NCBI GenBank assembly: GCA_003586115.2 | Contig: QVOM02000103.1 | Location: forward strand, 8,711,059-8,775,058 | DNA: 64,000 bases | Reading direction: 5' to 3' | Origin: Salvator merianae | Lineage: Eukaryota; Chordata; Lepidosauria; Squamata; Teiidae | In this document: positions 57,318 through 64,000 of the stretch, piece after piece | How positions within the stretch are numbered: position 1 is the first letter of the stretch | Layout of the letters: each line of letters opens with the position of its first letter | The notes under the pieces: model-generated | The model's database searches: none | Told to the model about the DNA's origin: nothing | The model's input: only the letters and a program-made list of their open reading frames with translations | Made by a program: the position numbers and the translations under genes

Positions 57318-57865
57318 GGCCTTTCTGCACTGAGCTCCGTAGTCCGTTCCCTGTAGCTGGCTTCGGACCAGAGGGGTTGGAGAACGCTGGCTGCCATTTG
57401 CACTCCCAGCCAGAGGAATGGACCCAAAGCCGACCAGCAGAGGGAACAGTGCGAATGGCAGCCGCTAGTTCCATACCGCACTCTGTACCATCGTGCTCCA
57501 CTTCGTAACCAGAGGGCTCCTTACGGAGCTGGCTTCATAACGGCAGCTAGGCTGCCATGCCCAAATGGCTATCCCGGGCACGAAGCTTCGTACCAGGGTG
57601 TGAAGCTTCGTACCAGGGTGTGAAGCTTCAGACCACACATGCCATTGCAAACGCGGATGGGAGTGCGAAAGCACCTATCCCAATCTTCGCTCCATCGCGC
57701 AGGTCGGAATGAAGACAAGCTTTTACTTGTCTAGCCTTACCCAGGATCAGGTATAAATCGGGTACGATGTGGTTCGGATCGGGTGAGGCACGCTCCCGCG
57801 GCGGTGCGAAAGCTCCGTTCCAGCGAACGGACAAGAACATTCCACTCGCTAAGTGCGAAAAGGCC
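57318..57865. mobile_element. TIR element, type C, CpG-rich
   Basis: 548 bp between perfect 5-bp duplications CAGTG (57313-57317 and 57866-57870). Ends GGCCTTTCTGCACTGAGC and GGCCTTTTCGCACTTAGC. Unlike its relatives it keeps many CpG sites, suggesting recent insertion. A direct repeat of gaagcttcgtaccagggtgt (two copies plus part) lies at 57580-57629. The open frames are short and on both strands, so no protein is proposed. Confidence 0.88.
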
Positions 57866-57870
57866 CAGTG

Positions 57871-57966
57871 TTACACTGCTCCTGGTCACAAGTGCCTCCA
57901 CAAAGTGTGGAAGCACTTTGCTAGTAAGCATCCCTGACTCTTGCTAGCACAAAGTGTGAACAGACC
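57871..57966. mobile_element. TIR element, type B, right end only
   Basis: caagtgcctccacaaagtgt, ggaagcactttgctagtaag, then the terminus CAAAGTGTGAACAGACC. Matches 380-437 of the first element and continues where that copy is truncated. Confidence 0.65.
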
Positions 57967-58309
57967 CTAGAAATTCAATAATAATGAACTTTGAAATCTA
58001 TGGTTTATAGGCATGGCTGTATTGCTATCCCCTTATTGTCCTTGTTTAGCAGCTGAGACTGTGGCTCTATATTAATTGATTTTAACTTGGTTTTGTATTT
58101 CTGTACACTGCTTTGAATTTTATAATATGAAAAAGTGGCATAAATGCTTTAAATAAATAAGAAGAGGTTGAAGGGCTCTAAAGGCAGATGTGATTGCCCT
58201 AGTGCCTTCTTGCTGTCTCAGAAAGTAGCCTTGAGGGTCCATGGCTAGCAGGGAGGCCTTGGTGCCTGAGAGGGAGGGCATCCTCTTCCCTTGTGTGAAC
58301 ATACAGCAG

Positions 58310-58573
58310 CCCCTAGAGGCAACACTGTCGCTCTTGCCCAGACCTCTTGTGAAACTGAAAAATTCAATCAAATATTCATGTTCTTGCTGATTTTTTTTGC
58401 CCATGGAAAGGGCTTTTTCAATGGGAAAAATGGTATTTTTTATCTGCAAAAAGTGCAGAAGCGAATGTGAAAAACCGTTTTTTGATGTTATAATTCACCA
58501 ACAAAGCAAAAAATGGCTTTTCACTTCAACAACCAAATGAACATACAAATCTTGTTTGTGCACATCCCTAGTG
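58310..58573. mobile_element. TAGGGATGTGCAC-type hAT relic, right end only
   Basis: Ends in gtgcacatccctag, the same terminus as the element at 25380-26132. The interior is AT-rich with aaaaa/ttttt words, and the left end is missing. Confidence 0.5.
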
Positions 58574-58620
58574 ATAACTGTTTGGTGGAGACACAGCCAC
58601 AAACTGAATCTGTTTGAATT

Positions 58621-58769
58621 AATTATAAGGACATCATTGGGGAATAAGATATATCTAGCCTTGGCGTCACATTGCTTGTTAGGGATAAATAGGTCTGAGA
58701 CTATTCCCTAACAAGCAATGTGAAGCCAAGGCTAGACACATCTTATTCCCTAATGATCTCCATATAATT
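58621..58769. repeat. Inverted repeat, 65-bp arms, 19-bp spacer
   Basis: Arms 58621-58685 and 58705-58769 pair with about 8 mismatches (tagccttggcgtcacattgc against gcaatgtgaagccaaggcta). No recognised family. Confidence 0.9.
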
Positions 58770-60305
58770 CTAGGCTATCTGTGATGACTGAAATATATAC
58801 TTTGGCCAAGCAGACAGGTATTTCCAGAATCCCCTGTGCCCTCATTTTGCAGGTATGCTGTCTATAAGTACAAATAAAAGTAATTTATATTAGTCACTTT
58901 ATTAGCCCTTCCTTTTAGCATTAGGAGGAAACAGGGCATTCAGAGGCATCCATACACTTCTCTTATGTCAAAGAAGGAAATAATAGAGGAAGGGCTGCAA
59001 TGATCATTTAGCCTCTGAAACACAAACACTCAATAGTCCAGTTATATTTTTAGAAAGTTAGCCAGATCATTAAGTGTCATATTCCCTAGCCTCAGAGCAC
59101 CTCTAAGTGATATACAGGAACTGGGGAGAAAACGTGGAGTAAGAAGCCTATACTAAGTTCAAAAGCTGTGGATCATCACATAGCTTTCACCAGCTGAACT
59201 AATCAGCATATCAATCAACCAGTTTATATACTGCCTTTCCAAATATGGCTCAAGGAGGTTAACAAAATAACAAGAAAACATGAAACAATTTATAAATAAT
59301 ACTAAATGTAACAATCTAATAATAGCAATAATATATAATTAACTTTGTGTGTTAATCGTGTTCTAGATTTTCAATGGGAAATGGGTTGTTTCTTGCAAAA
59401 AAGAGACAAAGGACTTGTGTCACTCTCTTCTACTCATTTCTTCCACTTGAGAAGTTAAATTTTGACAGCTCACTGAGAAGAGATTCTTTTTCTTGAGATC
59501 ACAGCCTGCAAAGGTTCATGATCATGTTTTTCATTCTTAAACTAAGCTGTACCTTTATCCTGGGTAATGCAACGTATTTTAATATTGTTTTTACTAGATT
59601 TACCTTATGCTATAGCTAGGAAACAATTTATCTACTTTCCCTTTTGAGTGTTTCACCTTGAATAAATATTTGTGTGTGTGTGGGGGGGTTCTTTCTACTG
59701 CTAAGAAGCAGCTTGCATTGTTGTTCTTGTTTATAATCTACTCAAAGTCTTTTTATATGTGAAAAAATCCACCAAACCTTTATTTTCAAGATGGTGGGAA
59801 ATGATGCCCCATTCATTGCTAGTCAGATTCATCACAACTGCTACAAAGCCTCTTTATGCATAGCAAAACAGTTAGTTCAAAAGTAACAGTAATCCCAGTC
59901 TTATAATTTCTATTCTTCTTTCTGTATGTATCACATGTAATGTTCAGTCTTTCTTTTAGAGCTTATTCTGTACTTTTATTGAATAGTAGATGCCCTCAAG
60001 TGTATTCTTTCCTCCTGGGCTTCTTGAGATGGAGTGTATCAGCTTTGTGAAGTGTTTTTAAGGACAAGATTTTCTTTGTTGAGAAAGTGATGGCTCTTGG
60101 GAAACACATTAAGGCAATTCCGTTTTATAGTTTTAGACAAAATTTAGTTTAAGCTTTAGGTTGTGCCCCAAGCTCTATGCAAGGACTTACATTTTAGTTT
60201 GAGCACATCCCACAAAAGCTTTCTGGCATGCAATAAATTCAGGGCTTTCTTTGAATTGAATTGAGCCTTAGATCTTTTGAAAGAGGTCAATTAGTGCCTA
60301 GTCTA
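58770..60305. other. Unassigned sequence
   Basis: 59215-59290 (tatatactgcctttccaaat, ggctcaaggaggttaacaaa) resembles the tail of a common sauropsid LINE/SINE. Otherwise nothing is recognised. Confidence 0.4.
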
Positions 60306-60307
60306 TA

Positions 60308-61798
<1,491 letters not shown>

Positions 61799-62039
61799 TA
61801 CTCTTTCTGTTTCCTCACAGTGCTACACTCATACATTTATCCAATTTTTAACATGTCCTTTATCAAATGAAGTTCCAAAGAAATAATATAATGCAATAAC
61901 AAAACAAAAGATTACAAATTTAAAGCAAAAGAGCATAGAAAGATGGCAGACAATGTTGAAAAAGCAGGTCAAATTCTTCCAAAATCTTATGTTAATAAGC
62001 ATGCCGTACAGGTAATAAAGGTATAATAGGCATTCATGG

Positions 62040-62487
62040 GATCTCTTTGCACTTACCACCTGCAGCACTCCTATTCGCTCATGGGTCAGCCTTGACCACA
62101 TGCAAAGGCAGCTTCAGCTCAACTGGAGTTGCCTAACATCTCTCCGGAGTGATCCAGCTGTGGACAACTCAATAGTACCCCACAGGTTAACCAGCAGTGG
62201 CTGGATTGCTCCTGGGAAGGTGGATCTCCACCTCTTCTGGGTGCTGTTCAGTGAGGGGGCATGGGTTGCATGACTGCAGCTGTGCAGTCTTTTGCAGCAT
62301 CCCAATCTCCATGACAATGCCCACCCCTACACCTGATGCCAGTTCAGACTTTTCAATGGCAATCCGGCCACGACATTCACACTAAGAGTGTGCTGGTCAG
62401 GTATGGGGCTAATCCAGCACTCAGAGTATGAATGGCTGTCACCACCATTATATTTTACCATACCAGTTAGGTAAATGTGAACCCGCC
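62040..62487. mobile_element. TIR element, type E
   Basis: Left end GATCTCTTTGCACTTACC; right end, reverse-complemented, GGCGGGTTCACATTTACC. Flanks CATGG and CTTAG match at 3 of 5. Interior block ccggagtgatccagctgtgg is shared with 9872-10313. Confidence 0.65.
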
Positions 62488-62884
62488 CTTAGTTCCAGGG
62501 GAATTAACTCCATAGTTATAGCATAACTATGGAAAAAAGCCTAGTGGATGTAATCACAAAGTGAACTGAAACCAAAAGGACAACAAAAGTATATACATGC
62601 CCGGATCACTGTTCATAATGCTCAGGTCAGCTCTCATAAGGAAAGCATTTGAATAAGAACTTGGATGCCAAATCATTCCATGCTAGATAGGTCAAGATGG
62701 CCTTTGCTGTGCCCTTGGTCTCTGTCTTGACATGCCCTCCATGCACATTGGGGGTATAATGTCTTGGTTTCTTATCATTTAATATGTTAACTTTAGAATA
62801 GAGAATTATATAAATTACAATGTCTTGGACCCTGGATACCCGAGGGCCTGGGTTGGTGGTCTTGACAATATAAGAGAATTGGAA
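62488..62884. other. Unassigned sequence
   Basis: No gene or clear repeat. A short inverted pair, ccatagttatagc facing gcataactatgg, is at 62511-62533. Confidence 0.4.
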
Positions 62885-63100
62885 ATTTGAATGAGATTAA
62901 GTGGGGAGGCTTTCTTGGCAGTGACACCATTCTTAGAAAGCAAAGGAATGGAGACCCATGAGAAGGCTTTCTCTGTGTTAGCCTCTGGGCTGTAGAATGG
63001 GCTGCCTTCTGAGGTATGTCAAGTACCATCACTTTATACATTCAAACAGTACTAAAGATGTACCTGTGCCTTTGACTGAAGAGGCAGTTTTTCTCCTTTG
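62885..63100 (+). mobile_element. Probable L2-group LINE 3' end, plus strand
   Basis: gagaaggctttctctgtgtt, gggctgtagaatgggctgcc and ttctgaggtatgtcaag, with gtaccatcactttatac, resemble the L2-type EKAFSxxAPxLWNxLP ... RxAxSL ending read with frameshifts. Confidence 0.5.
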
Positions 63101-63582
63101 TAAAGTGTACTTTAGTCGTTGTAACTGAGCATGGTACCTCACAGTATATCAATTTATCTAAGGTAACAAGCAAATCCTGAAAAATTGGTGTTACGCGACT
63201 TCATGCAGATGTATCCATCAGCAGTCTGTTATTCTTATGGCAGAATTTCTAATATTTGGGGTATCCTTAGATTAAATATATTGTAGGCACCTAAGTGTGA
63301 TGAAATCCTATGCCAAGGTTATATTGATCCAGCATAGAACAGCTGGAGCTAGAAATAGGCCATTCCTGTACCTAAATCCTGTACCCTAGACCTCATGTGA
63401 TGGCCATTGGTTAAAGTGTTCCTTCAGTGGAAGTCCAGTCTCATCTTAAAGAGGTCATTTGTCTAGTACCTGGATAAAGAACCACCTACCAGTTACCTGG
63501 AAAAAGTTCTATTCCAGCTAAGGATGAATGAATATGTAAGATGTCATTTCTCACAAGTTTGTTGTATTTTCAATTCAACATT
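63101..63582. other. Unassigned sequence
   Basis: 63320-63560 (gcatagaacagctggagcta, gaggtcatttgtctagtacc) has the texture of an old interspersed repeat but is not identified. Confidence 0.35.
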
Positions 63583-64000
63583 AGAATCATAGAATCATAG
63601 AATCATAGAGTTGGAAGGGACCTCTAGGGTCATTGAGTCCAACCCCCTGCTCAATGCAGGATTCACTAAAGCATCCCAGACAGATAACTGTCCAGCCTCT
63701 CCTTGAAGACCTCCAGCGAAGGAGAGCCCACCACCTCCTGTGGCAACCTGTTCCAATGACTGATTGCCCTTACGGTCAGGAAGTTTTTCCTAATATCTAG
63801 CCTGGATCTACTCCCTTGAAGTTTCATCCCATTGTTTCTAGTCCTTCCTTCTTGCGCAACTGAGAATAGGGCCAATCCTTCTGCATTGTGACAGCCCTTC
63901 AGATACTTGAAAACAGCTATCATGTCTCCTCTCAGTCTTCTCTTCTGCAGGCTAAACATTCCTAGGTCCTTTAACCGTTCCTCATAGGACATGGTTTGCA
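63583..64000 (-). mobile_element. CR1 LINE 3' end, runs off the window
   Basis: The 3' terminus at left has about two and a half 8-9-bp repeats of agaatcat, the typical CR1 tail read in reverse. An about 83-bp 3' untranslated region and ORF2 follow. Same subfamily as the CR1 at 29878-34353, about 96 percent identical by eye. It carries the undisturbed ORF2 end that the other copy lost. Confidence 0.92.
63666..64000 (-). CDS. CR1 ORF2 C-terminal end, partial
   Basis: Open from the window edge to a TAG stop. Reads SYEERLKDLGMFSLQKRRLR, then GDMIAVFKYLKG, HWNRLPQEVVGSPSLEVF and KERLDSYLSGML. This is the region after the CR1 reverse transcriptase core; the catalytic part lies outside the window. 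No break is seen within 111 codons, so this copy may be young. Confidence 0.85.
   Translation of the reverse strand, partial: QTMSYEERLKDLGMFSLQKRRLRGDMIAVFKYLKGCHNAEGLALFSVAQEGRTRNNGMKLQGSRSRLDIRKNFLTVRAISHWNRLPQEVVGSPSLEVFKERLDSYLSGML

Overview
The window looks like repeat-rich, gene-poor nuclear DNA of a squamate reptile (lizard or snake). The organism is inferred from the mix of transposable elements: BovB/RTE, CR1 with an SGNH-esterase-type ORF1, L2 and L1 LINEs, a Ty1/copia element, a chromodomain Ty3/gypsy element, Tc1 and hAT DNA transposons, and many short inverted-repeat elements. I recognise no intact host gene, rRNA, tRNA or CRISPR array. Almost every long reading frame is a piece of a retroelement or transposon. 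One weak candidate exon (44787-45241) and one low-repeat, possibly conserved noncoding stretch (40140-40560) are the only hints of host function.

Layout. 1-14.2 kb: a degraded but nearly complete Ty1/copia retrotransposon on the minus strand (1350-6611, LTRs, PBS, PPT, broken gag-pol), followed by a run of short TIR elements and a Tc1 relic. A clean hAT insertion with an 8-bp duplication sits inside one of the TIR elements. 14.4-20.3 kb: LINE fragments (CR1-like, L2), an internally deleted L1 with a perfect 14-bp duplication, and two TIR elements. 22-28 kb: a dead chromovirus-type Ty3/gypsy element split by a 753-bp multi-hairpin hAT. 29.0-34.9 kb: a three-layer nest, in which a plus-strand BovB is split by a minus-strand CR1, which is split by a full-5'-end internally deleted L1 with a perfect 18-bp duplication. 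An assembly gap of 991 N lies inside the CR1. 35-57 kb: mostly unassigned AT-rich sequence with L1, L2 and BovB fragments, microsatellites, more TIR elements and striking inverted repeats. 57-64 kb: TIR elements, a complete-ended Tc1 with a dead transposase, and a second CR1 copy of the same subfamily running off the right edge.

The most interesting signal is a set of about a dozen non-autonomous elements (131-601 bp, at least six sequence types A-F). They share terminal inverted repeats of the form NN-CCTTTYTGCAC, or the variant CCTTTTCACAC, and are flanked by 5-bp target duplications that mostly read CNNNG. Four copies have perfect duplications when read in the same frame (5/5 matches), a fifth (inside the copia element) is also 5/5, and others are 3-4/5. 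This points to one transposase family mobilising several unrelated-looking interiors. No autonomous partner is in the window. The other notable signals are the copia primer site complementary to the anticodon arm of initiator tRNA-Met (as in Drosophila copia), the twice-inserted L1 deletion derivative, and several long snap-back repeats that could fold into double-stranded RNA.
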